In this document: in pieces, positions 35,888 to 45,478 of the stretch
How positions within the stretch are numbered: position 1 is the first letter of the stretch
How the letters are laid out: the number at the start of each line of letters is the position of its first letter
NCBI GenBank assembly: GCA_029261065.1
Contig: JAJDCB010000004.1
Coordinates: forward strand, 1 to 56,366
Origin: Candidatus Omnitrophota bacterium
Lineage (GTDB): Bacteria; Omnitrophota; Gorgyraeia; Zapsychrales; Zapsychraceae
DNA: 56,366 nt
Reading direction: 5' to 3'
Notes under the pieces: generated by a model
What the model saw: the letters and a program-made list of their open reading frames with translations, nothing else
Database searches by the model: none
Told to the model about the DNA's origin: nothing
Program-made: the position numbers and the translations under genes

Positions 35888-36820
35888 TTAACGTCCCAAC
35901 GTCATCATATGCGACGTCAAATATTGTGACGCATTCATCTCTTCACCCGAGGAATCTATAATCCGTTCAATCAATAATTGCCCCTCTCCACATAAAACAG
36001 CGACATGCTCAGGTTTTACCGAAACAATACGTCCTGGAATATTACCTACATATGATAACGCGTTTTCAGGTAATGAAACTTTTGTAATATATATTTTTTT
36101 ATCGTTTAACGTAGTCCAAGCACACGGATACGGTGGCGCTAACGCTCTGATTAAATTAAAGATGTCCTTTGAAGATTTCGACCAATCAACTTCTCCATCA
36201 TCAGGAATACGCTTACATGTGTAAGTCGCTTCTTTATCATTTTGATCAATTCCTTTTAAAGAATCCGATTTTAATTCTTTAAGATAATCCCTATAAAGTA
36301 CAACCGTGGCCTCAATAATTTTCTGATAAACCTCAAACGCCGTCTCTTTAGATCCAATCTCTACAATCCTTTGTCCATAAATCGGACCGGAATCGATCGG
36401 ACCATCCTCTATCTTAAATAACGTAACCCCTGTTGTCTTCTCGCCATTAATGATTGCCCAATTAACAGGCGCACAGCCTCTATATTTCGGCAACAAAGAG
36501 TCATGTGCCGCCATATAACCAAATTTTGCTTCTTTAAACAAAGCCGGAGGAATTATCGTTCGCCATCCACAAACAAAAGCCACATCAGCTTGAAGTTTTA
36601 ATATCCGAGCAATCTGATCGACTTTAATTCTTTTACACACCACTGCTGGTATCTGGTGTTCTTGACAAAAAGCAACCATCTCATGAGAAATCTTTACCTT
36701 TTCATTTTCATCTTCTTTTAAAATGAACGCCGAAACAACATCTTCTTTCTGCTCAACCAACAACTTTAAAACTTCAAAGCCTCTTGGGGTTCCGCCAATA
36801 AATAAAATCTTTGGTTTCAT
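35888..36820 (-). CDS. Formyltransferase family protein (Fmt/ArnA-N-like)
   Basis: 310 aa from the ATG at 36820; the frame is open to a TTG at 36862 but the fold begins at MKPKILFIGGTPRGFEVL. The N-terminal formyltransferase domain shows HDSLLPKYRGCAPVNWAI and TGVTLFKIEDGPIDSGPI; the C-terminal OB-like domain follows at about 200-300. His and Asp of the catalytic set are present, but the Asn of the usual N-x-H motif is Ala (MAAHDS). It resembles the sugar formyltransferase part of ArnA more than Fmt, and neighbours are a methyltransferase and an oxidoreductase, so sugar modification is the likely role, with catalysis in some doubt. Confidence 0.75.
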   Translation of the reverse strand: MKPKILFIGGTPRGFEVLKLLVEQKEDVVSAFILKEDENEKVKISHEMVAFCQEHQIPAVVCKRIKVDQIARILKLQADVAFVCGWRTIIPPALFKEAKFGYMAAHDSLLPKYRGCAPVNWAIINGEKTTGVTLFKIEDGPIDSGPIYGQRIVEIGSKETAFEVYQKIIEATVVLYRDYLKELKSDSLKGIDQNDKEATYTCKRIPDDGEVDWSKSSKDIFNLIRALAPPYPCAWTTLNDKKIYITKVSLPENALSYVGNIPGRIVSVKPEHVAVLCGEGQLLIERIIDSSGEEMNASQYLTSHMMTLGR

Positions 36821-36897
36821 AAATACTTTGATACTTAAATGTTTAACATTGTTGCCTGTCAACGACAGTGCTATTCCAACCGAAGAGCCAGAATCTA

Positions 36898-37560
36898 CTA
36901 GATTCCCGATGTCTCAGGAATGACAAAATCAGATAGATTCTGAGATTTTCGAGATCTTTTAATCATATGAAACCCCAAAGCTTCATGCCCTAAATAGGAA
37001 TACGTAAAACGTTTAATCGTCCAATCAACTGGAGAAGCCTTGGCCACAAGATCTTTTAACGTTTGTTCATCGCGAACCCAATCACCCCGATCTAATCGAC
37101 GTAACAACCATGCCAATGGCCTAAGCCACGCCCTTTTAGGCCAAACATTATCTAAGACGACAACCAATCCCTCTTCTTTTGTACAGCGAACCATTTCTTG
37201 AACAATTTTAATTGCCGTTTCTTCTGGAAGATGATGAAGCAAACCAAAACATCTCACTTCATCAAAACTTTTTGATTGAAATGGAATTTTTTCGGCTGCA
37301 GCCACAACACCACAAGCTTTTATCTTTTTCACATACTTCTTTACATAATCTTCATGAATATCTAAACCAAAAATATTTGCTTGCGGAATCAACGTATACA
37401 TCTGAGGACCACACCCAACATCTAATACGCGCCCCTTCAAAGGTGTCGGAAGCGATCGAAAATAACGATTCAAAAAAACCTGTTCACCCGGAGCTAAAAC
37501 ACATTGGGATATTTTATAAATTGTAGGATTATTAAGTAAGCGATAAAACAGACGAGTCAT
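36898..37560 (-). CDS. Class I SAM-dependent methyltransferase
   Basis: 220 aa. Motif I is RVLDVGCGPQMYTL (about 42-55), then GLDIHEDYV, AEKIPFQSKSFDEV and CFGLLHHL, the pattern of Methyltransf_11 proteins. The last nine or so residues (FVIPETSGI) are encoded by a REP-like palindrome, which supplies the stop codon. The start overlaps the preceding oxidoreductase gene by 29 bp. Probably acts on a sugar or lipid-linked intermediate. Confidence 0.82.
   Translation of the reverse strand: MTRLFYRLLNNPTIYKISQCVLAPGEQVFLNRYFRSLPTPLKGRVLDVGCGPQMYTLIPQANIFGLDIHEDYVKKYVKKIKACGVVAAAEKIPFQSKSFDEVRCFGLLHHLPEETAIKIVQEMVRCTKEEGLVVVLDNVWPKRAWLRPLAWLLRRLDRGDWVRDEQTLKDLVAKASPVDWTIKRFTYSYLGHEALGFHMIKRSRKSQNLSDFVIPETSGI
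36902..36925. repeat. REP-like palindrome inside the 3' end of a coding region
   Basis: attcccgatgtctcaggaat followed by gaca; a diverged copy of the 17529 element. It overlaps the final codons of the methyltransferase gene. Confidence 0.7.
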
Positions 37561-38593
37561 GAGAAGAGCTCATTGATGATTCGTTATCTTTAAACTTTAT
37601 TAATCGACCTTCGTTTTTTAACGATTCGTTAGCCATCTCTAACATCTTAACCACACGCAATCCAGACTGACCATCATTAATAGGAGTCGTCTTCGTTTTG
37701 ATGCAATCAATAAAGTATTGCAACTCTGTTTTCAGAGCCTCTTGGTAATCCACGCGCGGCGACCACATATCACCAGAACGATAATCAACGAGTAATTTGT
37801 TAATAGCCTCTTTGCTTTCCACATTCACACCACGATCATAAATTTTTATTTTTTCATCAGCCTTCAAATCATCCCAGACAAGCATCTTCTTTTGCCCACC
37901 AATAAGAGTCGTTCGAATTTTCACAGGCGAAAGCCAATTAACATTGATGTGCACAATTAAACTATTATCATAATACAATGTGATGTAGGCAATATTCTCA
38001 TGCCCAGAACCAATATGATCAACACCTTGAGCAATGAGGGCTTGAGGTTTATTTTTAATAATATAATCAATAATGGCTAGATCATGAGGAGCTAAATCCC
38101 AAATAACATTTGTATCTTGCTGAAATAATCCCAGACTTACTCTCGTTGAATCATAATAATACAAATCGCCTAGTTCATTACTATCAATCAACTCCTTAAT
38201 CTTTCGCACTGCCCCTGTAAAAATAAAAGTATGATCCACCATAATAAGGACCTTATTCTTCTTGGCGATGTCTATAAGCTCCTGGGCTTCCTTTGAGTTT
38301 GATGTGAAAGGTTTTTCGATAAAGATATGTTTGCCTGCCTGAAGGGCCGCTTTCGCCAAGGCATAATGTGTTGATACAGGTGTTACAATAGCAACAACAT
38401 CAATGTCTGGTGAATTAATAATATCAAGATAGTCTGAAGTGACAGAATGGTGGGGATATAAATCTTTAATACGCGTAATAATATCGGGATTGACATCGCA
38501 AATCATCTTTATTTCTGCATCTTTCACAGAAATAAGATTGCGAACGATATTGGGGCCCCAATAACCAAAGCCGATAACGCCAAAATTGAGCAT
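37532..38593 (-). CDS. Gfo/Idh/MocA family oxidoreductase
   Basis: 353 aa from the ATG at 38593 (an in-frame TTG lies three codons upstream). The Rossmann motif is FGVIGFGYWGPNIVRN; VSTHYALAKAALQAGKHIFIEKP (in part) contains the family EKP signature with the catalytic lysine; DLAPHDLAI fits the C-terminal substrate domain. Such enzymes oxidise or reduce nucleotide sugars such as UDP-GlcNAc derivatives. It is the first gene of a run with a methyltransferase and a formyltransferase, together suggesting synthesis of a modified surface sugar. Confidence 0.88.
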   Translation of the reverse strand: MLNFGVIGFGYWGPNIVRNLISVKDAEIKMICDVNPDIITRIKDLYPHHSVTSDYLDIINSPDIDVVAIVTPVSTHYALAKAALQAGKHIFIEKPFTSNSKEAQELIDIAKKNKVLIMVDHTFIFTGAVRKIKELIDSNELGDLYYYDSTRVSLGLFQQDTNVIWDLAPHDLAIIDYIIKNKPQALIAQGVDHIGSGHENIAYITLYYDNSLIVHINVNWLSPVKIRTTLIGGQKKMLVWDDLKADEKIKIYDRGVNVESKEAINKLLVDYRSGDMWSPRVDYQEALKTELQYFIDCIKTKTTPINDGQSGLRVVKMLEMANESLKNEGRLIKFKDNESSMSSSHDSSVLSLT

Positions 38594-38726
38594 AGTGTGC
38601 AATGTTTAAGGATTGGAAAACACGTTTGAACGACCTTCTAAAGTCGCCTTGATTTGTGAAATTATTATAACAATATCATAAAAAATAACAATAAAGATCT
38701 TTAAGAGTTCTCATACCTCCCTTATA

Positions 38727-40397
38727 ATGCTGACAATCGTGAAAAACAAGCCACCCAAACACCACCTGCTATGTTTAGCCCTCATCGTAAGTCTTTCTCT
38801 GGCCATAGGTTTCATTTTGGTGAAATTGACTTATCAGATAAATTATTGGCCCACAGACTCACGCCATCTCTATATTCCAGCTGCAAAATCCTTGGGCCAA
38901 CTCCCTTATATCTCAAGCATTCATGAGCACAATCGTTTCAATTCGCTTCATGGCAAAGAAGTATTAGTCATAGGAATACAATACTTTCAGCTTTTGCTTA
39001 ATGATGATCTTACGTTATTTCCCAATGTCTTACTTTTAATTTTCTGCGTTTGTTTCTCCGGAGTCCTTATCTATCTTATCTCCCAACATTTTCATGGTCC
39101 ACCCATTGCTTTCATAACAGCCCTAATTTTCTTAAGCTGCTTTTGGCCTTATCAATATGTATTGCAAGGAGCTCATCAACCTTTAGTATTATTGGTCTTT
39201 CTTTTAGCCACAGCCTGTTTAATCCTTATCACGAACTCTCTTGTTGCCATATGTTTATCTGGACTCTTTTTAGGGAGCATGTTTTTCTGCTCACCGACCT
39301 CTCCTGTTTATTTGCCGTATTATTTAGGGGCCTTACTTTATTTTCTCAAACAAAGACCTATCAAGAACCCCCTTCTTACATTTATATTCTTCTTCATAGG
39401 TTTTATAACAATACCCATCGTCATCAACTTTCCTAATCCGCTTGAAAATCTCTCTAACTACTATTCGTTTATTCGTGATAGCCAACAAAATAATAATTTT
39501 ACAAAACCTCAAATCGATTTTGGAGCGAAATTCCCTTCTCTCTCATCTCGTGGGGCAGGATTAGATTGGGTCCTACAATATATGTTTCTTATCATGCCTA
39601 TATTATTTACCTCCTTCATCGTATCTATTGTTTATCTCACCAAACACTCCTTAAAGAAACCAACATATCTCATCATTATTTTCTTAGGGCTATCAACGCT
39701 TCTTGCCGTCGAGACGATACAAGTTGCGCAATTTGGACGAAACTATTTTTCATGGATTATTGGAATTCTCATTGCCATTAGCTTTGCCATGGCTCATTTT
39801 AAAAATACAACCTATTCTCAACTTCTGTCACAGAATAAAAAAACACTATTTTCGTTATGCATAATTTTACTAGCTACACATATTGCCTTTAATATTAATC
39901 TTTTTAAAAAAGATGTTTACCCCTCACGTATGACAACAAACAGCCTTTATGATTGGATGAAGAATAATCCATCTCACAAATTTTACACATACGCCAATCA
40001 CCCATACAATATCAATATTATTGAACACTTAAACAATCCGCGTGATCAAAAGCCCATTAATATTGAATTTGTTTCCTCCCTTAAGGATGTAGAAGACGGC
40101 TATTTCATCATGCCACCTGTTACCGGAAAAACCATATGGGTCAATTGCCAGTTACCTGGATTTTTTGCTGATATGGAACTATTTAAACTTGTTAGTTCAG
40201 GTTCCTTTCTCGATTATGTATTAAGTGACTTTCCGACTCTAGCCTCAAGTCGTATTTGGCCCCAAGAAGAGGAATACTGTAGTTATCTTGATCTTCATCT
40301 GCATAACATTACCCCTCGTGATCGTTTATTAGGTAAAGTTTACATCTTAGATGCTAAAAAACTTCAAGATCAATGGTTTTCAAAAAATGTTCAGTAA
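38727..40397 (+). CDS. Polytopic membrane protein, probable GT-C-type glycosyltransferase
   Basis: 556 aa with about ten transmembrane helices between residues 14 and 385 and a soluble C-terminal part. The first periplasmic loop has acidic and polar residues (YWPTDSRHLYIPAAKSLGQL), as in PMT/ArnT-like proteins, where an Asp near the first helix is catalytic. I do not recognise a named family. It shares an operon with the larger membrane protein downstream and is divergent from the oxidoreductase gene. Confidence 0.65.
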   Translation: MLTIVKNKPPKHHLLCLALIVSLSLAIGFILVKLTYQINYWPTDSRHLYIPAAKSLGQLPYISSIHEHNRFNSLHGKEVLVIGIQYFQLLLNDDLTLFPNVLLLIFCVCFSGVLIYLISQHFHGPPIAFITALIFLSCFWPYQYVLQGAHQPLVLLVFLLATACLILITNSLVAICLSGLFLGSMFFCSPTSPVYLPYYLGALLYFLKQRPIKNPLLTFIFFFIGFITIPIVINFPNPLENLSNYYSFIRDSQQNNNFTKPQIDFGAKFPSLSSRGAGLDWVLQYMFLIMPILFTSFIVSIVYLTKHSLKKPTYLIIIFLGLSTLLAVETIQVAQFGRNYFSWIIGILIAISFAMAHFKNTTYSQLLSQNKKTLFSLCIILLATHIAFNINLFKKDVYPSRMTTNSLYDWMKNNPSHKFYTYANHPYNINIIEHLNNPRDQKPINIEFVSSLKDVEDGYFIMPPVTGKTIWVNCQLPGFFADMELFKLVSSGSFLDYVLSDFPTLASSRIWPQEEEYCSYLDLHLHNITPRDRLLGKVYILDAKKLQDQWFSKNVQ

Positions 40398-42774
40398 GGA
40401 AAGAAAAACTCAAATATTTATCTGGGCGACGCTTACCTTTTTCTTAATCGCCCCCACATTATATATTATCCTCCAATCACGAATCGTTACCGGCCACGAT
40501 GCCTTTGTTTACTTTGCTCTTCAGTATTTCTTTTTAAACAACGTTGTTACCGCGTATGAAATCCCACAATGGATTCCTTTTATGACGCATGGATCTATCG
40601 CAAACTGGATGCATGTGATTCAAGCAGGATTTTTACAAAACATCCTGTGTCTTACTGGAAGCTTATTTAAAGATGTCAACTTTCTTACCCTTTTTAATCT
40701 TGGATTTATCATTGATGAAACAATTTTCGTTATAGGTACATGGTATTTTGCAAAACGCTTTTTAAAACATCGTTTAAGTTTGTTATTGTTATCCATCACG
40801 ATACTTGGATCCTCCATTTGGATGAGCCAACCCTGGTATAACCTGCACTTTATTTATTGTTTGCCATTAATTCTTCATCTCCTGCACTCCTTTCTTGAAA
40901 CAGGCAAGTGGCGTTTTGTTTTATTAGCTGGCCTTCTCACCGCTTTTCAAATGTTAGGCAACCTCCCCTATTTTTTACCCGTAATCACGTTTGTTGTTTT
41001 TCTATATTTTCTTTTATTTATTCTATGTGACAAAAAAACAGTTAAACAAACATTTAAACAATTATCATTTGGTCTTTCAGCAATCCTAACTCTCTTTTTT
41101 ATTGCCCTCTCTTTTATCTGCATTCACTTAGCCCTTACTATTGGGACTGATGAGATAGTCAATTACAATTTTGGTCGTAAAGTCGATGGCACGATTACCA
41201 TGGAACATTTCAAAGGATACGCAGGAAATCTCGGGTTAGAAAAATGGATGGAACTGTTTATTGGCCTTTCCCCTTGTTTGGATTACACCTTATATATCGG
41301 CATTCTTCCAATCATTTGTGCAGGCTACGGCATTAAACATAGCTTTGAAAGGAAACGGGGACACTTCCTCTTATTACTCATCATCTTATTGCTTATCAGC
41401 GGCGGAACACTTCTCTCCAATGCCTTATATTATATATGGCCTTTTATGCAATATTTTCGTCATCTTGCATTGATGAGTGTCTTTATCAAATTCTTCTTAT
41501 GTGTGATAGCCGCCATTGGTTTTGATACGTTTCTTCAAAAAGCTTTGTCAGATGAAAAGAACTCAAAGATTAAAACCGCATCAACACTATTTGCTTTGAC
41601 GTTATTGGCTATAGCAACAACATTGTTTGTATTTTCTCTTCAACCCCTAAAGACATCCCAAAAAATCGATAATATTGTCAAAGATGGCTTAGTAAAATCA
41701 GGCCAATACGAACATGATCATAACAAAATGTATGGATGGGCCTATCACGACATCATAATCAACAATATTTTTTCACCCACAGCCATTAAAAACATATTCC
41801 AGAAAAACGCCATCATTGCTAGCCTCTTAGCATTAATTTTTCTATTCTTTTCTCATCAGAAATCGATTCCTAAACGCTATCAACTTATTCTCTTTCTACT
41901 TTGCTTACATATCTTCGATATCTTCTCATATAAATTTTTAAACATTCAAACAAAAACTGTCCGCATCAATCATATAAAAGATGATCTCACACGCTTTCAA
42001 AATACTTCTTATCCAAAAAGACGTTCAACATCCTTTTGGAGAGGAAACTCACGCGCCAAACTAATTCATCCAGCCATACCAGTTGTAGGGATTTTTCACT
42101 GGACAAGCAACCTCTTCTTCTTTCACGATGAATTTGATCAACACATCCGTACAGATTACTGGATGAAACCATTCGATCAGTATATTCGTGCATATGCCGG
42201 TCAAGATATTGACGATTTAACTGTTTGGCCTAAGGGATTACAATTTTATTTTGGGTGGGAAATTCCGACGACAAATGTGTCTGCTCAAAAAATATCTGGC
42301 GTGCTTGAGGATAAAATTCAATTCTTTTCTGAAGTGTTATGGTTTGATACCGATAAAAAAATTGCTAAAACTCTTAATGATCCTCAATACCAAGGGGACC
42401 TTCTTCTCTTACACCAAAAAAATCCTCCCCACGCATCCCAAATGACAAAACAATCCAATACGCGCATACACCTTGATTATGACATCCAACAATTTGACGC
42501 CAATAATCTTAAAGTATCTATCAACAACACAACAAACAAAAAAATATGGATGCACTACAGTGATGTATGGCATCCATTTTGGAAAGCTTACCTAGATGGC
42601 AAAGAAATTCCACTATATAAATCTAACTTAGCTTACAAAGCCATTGAAGTTCCTACTGGAAACCATCAGCTTCATATGCAATTTTTAAACCCATTTCTTA
42701 ATACATTAACAATCTTATTCGGTCTTATCTCGACCATAGGACTTTGTTGTTTCATTTTTCTTTTTAAACATTAA
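40387..42774 (+). CDS. Large polytopic membrane protein, YfhO/GT-C-like
   Basis: 795 aa from the ATG at 40387; an earlier in-frame ATG at 40351 would overlap the previous gene by 47 bp and neither has a strong ribosome binding site. It has about 12-13 transmembrane helices. The first loop (SRIVTGHDAFVYFALQYFF) and the C-terminal beta-rich domain with HYSDVWHPFWKAYLDGKE and ending in a final helix match the layout of YfhO-family proteins, which take part in glycosylation of wall polymers in Gram-positives. It is convergent with, and overlaps by 11 bp, a small gene on the other strand. Confidence 0.72.
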   Translation: MFSKERKTQIFIWATLTFFLIAPTLYIILQSRIVTGHDAFVYFALQYFFLNNVVTAYEIPQWIPFMTHGSIANWMHVIQAGFLQNILCLTGSLFKDVNFLTLFNLGFIIDETIFVIGTWYFAKRFLKHRLSLLLLSITILGSSIWMSQPWYNLHFIYCLPLILHLLHSFLETGKWRFVLLAGLLTAFQMLGNLPYFLPVITFVVFLYFLLFILCDKKTVKQTFKQLSFGLSAILTLFFIALSFICIHLALTIGTDEIVNYNFGRKVDGTITMEHFKGYAGNLGLEKWMELFIGLSPCLDYTLYIGILPIICAGYGIKHSFERKRGHFLLLLIILLLISGGTLLSNALYYIWPFMQYFRHLALMSVFIKFFLCVIAAIGFDTFLQKALSDEKNSKIKTASTLFALTLLAIATTLFVFSLQPLKTSQKIDNIVKDGLVKSGQYEHDHNKMYGWAYHDIIINNIFSPTAIKNIFQKNAIIASLLALIFLFFSHQKSIPKRYQLILFLLCLHIFDIFSYKFLNIQTKTVRINHIKDDLTRFQNTSYPKRRSTSFWRGNSRAKLIHPAIPVVGIFHWTSNLFFFHDEFDQHIRTDYWMKPFDQYIRAYAGQDIDDLTVWPKGLQFYFGWEIPTTNVSAQKISGVLEDKIQFFSEVLWFDTDKKIAKTLNDPQYQGDLLLLHQKNPPHASQMTKQSNTRIHLDYDIQQFDANNLKVSINNTTNKKIWMHYSDVWHPFWKAYLDGKEIPLYKSNLAYKAIEVPTGNHQLHMQFLNPFLNTLTILFGLISTIGLCCFIFLFKH

Positions 42775-42991
42775 TTTCATACCTTCGCGATAAGAGATCT
42801 CCATTGACCATTGTCAGAAACCCTTTTACCTTATCACTAGGAATATTAATTTCCGTAACCTTATCATGATTCACATCCTCAAATATAAGCTGAATACAAA
42901 CCTTTTCATTTTCATCCAAGTGATGTCTAGAATACATCTTATAAGAGCTACCAAATTCATCCCATTCCAAAATTTCATTAATTTTAGGCAT
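42764..42991 (-). CDS. Small conserved-looking hypothetical protein
   Basis: 75 aa, no signal or membrane segment. A textbook ribosome binding site (AGGAGAAAGTA before ATG) makes it a real gene despite its size. The sequence is acidic at first (NEILEWDEFGSSYKMYSRHH) and probably all-beta (IQLIFEDVNHDKVTEINI). I recognise no family. It lies 12 bp after the Nramp-like transporter gene and is likely the third gene of that operon. Confidence 0.7.
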   Translation of the reverse strand: MPKINEILEWDEFGSSYKMYSRHHLDENEKVCIQLIFEDVNHDKVTEINIPSDKVKGFLTMVNGDLLSRRYEINV

Positions 42992-43003
42992 TACTTTCTC
43001 CTT

Positions 43004-44275
43004 TTAAAAAAAACATTTCCATATTAAAAACAGAATTCCGAATCCTGTTAAGTAAATCATTCCTATCCATGAAAAAACAAGCAACCAACCCTTTGGCTTA
43101 TCAGCCTCAGGCATATGATCACCCGTGACGGTACGAATATTGATATAAGCAAAAATTGGGGCTGCTAGAAAAGCAAGAATCGTGGCAAAATCGATGAGCA
43201 TTTTCATCCTATGAATAAACATTCCAATAATCACCAACGAAACTAATGCAATTGTAATAATCGAGATAGCATAAATATAATCACCTTTTTCCCTCCATTG
43301 AGGCTTAATCATTATTAAAGCCTCACGGATAACTCTTGGGAAGGCATCTAAGCAGCACAGCGTTGTACTAAACATCGTTGTTGTTGCGGCAATAACAATA
43401 ATCCAATAACTCCAGGGGCCTAATGCTTTTGTGTAAAGAGAAATGACTTGTCCCGTAAACTTTGGTGCCGAATTTTCAAAATTCTCCCCCGTCCCATACA
43501 TAACAAGCGCGCCTAAACTCAAGAAAAAAATCGCCATTACCATAGTTCCCCAATAACCTAGATGAAAATCAAATAAGGCTTCATGCATGGATGGTTTATG
43601 TTGTGTTTGTTTCATGCGCTCCGCACTCCAAAACGAATGCCATACCCCAATCTCAAGGGTTGTTGGCATCCAACCCATAAGGGCAACAAGAAATGTGATT
43701 CCAGCTAAATCCCATTTAAATGGTGTTAGAAATTCCGCCTGGGCTTGAGAACCTTTGGTAACCGCAGCTCCAAACGCAAACACTGTTGAGATCCCTAATA
43801 ATACAATCATGACTTTCATGGATTTATCTAAAAGAGGATATTTCCCTAATAATAGAATCACACAACACAGTAATAATAAAATTGCGCTTAAGACAACAGC
43901 TGGTCCAGTCCAATGAAGAAGATTAACTAATAATCCGGTAGTGACAAGGGTTACAGCAGATTGGATAGGAAACATGGTACACAAGGACAAGAAAAGAAAT
44001 AAATAGAACGCCCATTTTCCTACGCGACGGTAACCATGCAGAAGATGTTCGCCGGTGGCGACTACATAACGGGGGGCAAATTCAAAGAAAGGAAATTTAA
44101 AGATATTAGCGATGAGTACGGCCCATAAAAGCGCAAAACCGTAATCAGCCCCTGCGCGGGTAGACTGAACTAAATGAGAAACACCAATACTGGTGCCAGC
44201 GAAAATAATTCCGGGACCTAAACTTTTAAGAAGTCCTGAAAATGAAAATTTAACTCTTGGTGTATTGTCTTGCAT
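43004..44275 (-). CDS. Divergent Nramp-family metal ion transporter
   Basis: 423 aa from the ATG at 44275 (an in-frame TTG at 44314 is the alternative). About 11 transmembrane helices. The first helix reads LGPGIIFAGTSIGVSHLVQS, where classical Nramp transporters have a DPGN metal site; the helix-6 region is MGWMPTTLEIGV in place of the usual MPH. The fold family seems clear but the metal site is rebuilt, so the substrate is unknown. It overlaps by 26 bp a gene for a two-helix membrane protein, which may be a subunit. Confidence 0.8.
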   Translation of the reverse strand: MQDNTPRVKFSFSGLLKSLGPGIIFAGTSIGVSHLVQSTRAGADYGFALLWAVLIANIFKFPFFEFAPRYVVATGEHLLHGYRRVGKWAFYLFLFLSLCTMFPIQSAVTLVTTGLLVNLLHWTGPAVVLSAILLLLCCVILLLGKYPLLDKSMKVMIVLLGISTVFAFGAAVTKGSQAQAEFLTPFKWDLAGITFLVALMGWMPTTLEIGVWHSFWSAERMKQTQHKPSMHEALFDFHLGYWGTMVMAIFFLSLGALVMYGTGENFENSAPKFTGQVISLYTKALGPWSYWIIVIAATTTMFSTTLCCLDAFPRVIREALIMIKPQWREKGDYIYAISIITIALVSLVIIGMFIHRMKMLIDFATILAFLAAPIFAYINIRTVTGDHMPEADKPKGWLLVFSWIGMIYLTGFGILFLIWKCFF

Positions 44276-44507
44276 TGAGAACTTTGGTCGAAACCCTAAA
44301 AATGATAAGCCCAAAAATAGTACCGACTAATGCAAATAAAGGAACAAAGACTAACAAATTATTTAAAAACATATCCAAATCGAATCGGACAGCATCGGCC
44401 ACTAGCTTTGACTGCTTTAACGTCGTTATAAGTGCCGCCAAAACACCTGTTGGAACACCCCACAAAAAAATACCCACTAACATCCACGTTTTTTTATCGA
44501 TTTGCAT
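44250..44507 (-). CDS. Small two-helix membrane protein
   Basis: 85 aa with two transmembrane segments (about 8-28 and 50-74) separated by an acidic loop (ADAVRFDLDMF). A very strong ribosome binding site (AGGAGGAGATT) precedes the ATG. Its 3' end lies inside the start of the Nramp-like gene, so the two are translationally coupled and may work together. No family recognised. Confidence 0.75.
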   Translation of the reverse strand: MQIDKKTWMLVGIFLWGVPTGVLAALITTLKQSKLVADAVRFDLDMFLNNLLVFVPLFALVGTIFGLIIFRVSTKVLNARQYTKS

Positions 44508-44528
44508 AATCTCCTCCTTGTGTCTCCT

Positions 44529-45431
44529 TTAAGACAACTTCGCAACAATAGACTTTATCTCATCATAACTAGCAAACGGTTTTGATTCAACAACGCGAAT
44601 AACATCTTTGTGAAAATAAGGTAATAATTTCTTTAAATTCATATCGCCCTCAAAAGGAGCCAGATGATCGCGTCGTCCTTTCATACCGTGAATGTGGACA
44701 CCGATTAATTGTTTTTTATATGTTTCGAGAAAGTCTTTATGCGCACGTATTCCTAAACGACTATTCATCTCCGCATGACCCACATCATGCCAATAACCTA
44801 TGGGCTTATCTTGAAAACGGGTTAAAAAGTAGCGAATCTCATCAAAGTCTGGCATCTCTAAGGGATAATAACGCGTTTCTAAACCAATCGTAACCTCATG
44901 CTCCTCGGCATAATCTAAAACATCTTCTAAACTTTGTTCTAAAGAGCGTAAATAAAAAAGTTTTCTTTCTCGACGTAACGTTAAAATTCTTTTACGCTCA
45001 TTTTCAAATTGCTTGGAAGCCACCCGTCCATTGGTGTAAAGTTTAAATAATTGAGGAGAACGATTATCTTCTTCATCAACCACGCCAGCATGAATCACAA
45101 CTACCTTAGCTCTTACACGTTTAGCGGTATCAATAGCAATCTTCGTCCATTTAACAGCTTGTTTACGTTCGTGCTCATCTAATGCGGACAAACGAAAATA
45201 ATTGGAGACATGACGATCGGAGGGTTCGTCGTTGGGGGTGGGGCAAAAGTTGTGGATACTTGAGACTTGAAGTTCAAGCTCGTCTAACACCTCTTCGGCT
45301 TCCTTGAGTTGTTCATGATCGACTTTATAACTAAGTTCGACAGCTGTAAAACCAATTTTCTTAATTTGTTCTAACCAATGCGTTATCCCCTTCTCGGGTT
45401 CGGGCATCCAGGATGTTGATATTGAAAGCAT
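44529..45431 (-). CDS. Sugar phosphate isomerase/epimerase-like TIM barrel protein
   Basis: 300 aa of the xylose isomerase-like / AP endonuclease 2 barrel. Candidate metal ligands sit at barrel strand ends: VVIHAG, TIGLETRYYPLE, YWHDVGHAE, GVHIHGMKGRRDH and VVESKPF. Cytoplasmic, substrate unknown. It starts the run that continues into the small membrane protein and the Nramp-like transporter (21-bp gap). Endonuclease IV is unlikely because its nine-ligand pattern is not fully present. Confidence 0.82.
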   Translation of the reverse strand: MLSISTSWMPEPEKGITHWLEQIKKIGFTAVELSYKVDHEQLKEAEEVLDELELQVSSIHNFCPTPNDEPSDRHVSNYFRLSALDEHERKQAVKWTKIAIDTAKRVRAKVVVIHAGVVDEEDNRSPQLFKLYTNGRVASKQFENERKRILTLRRERKLFYLRSLEQSLEDVLDYAEEHEVTIGLETRYYPLEMPDFDEIRYFLTRFQDKPIGYWHDVGHAEMNSRLGIRAHKDFLETYKKQLIGVHIHGMKGRRDHLAPFEGDMNLKKLLPYFHKDVIRVVESKPFASYDEIKSIVAKLS

Positions 45432-45478
45432 AGTCTCCTTTTAAGTAATAGTATCGTATCAAATAATAAACAAGCACG

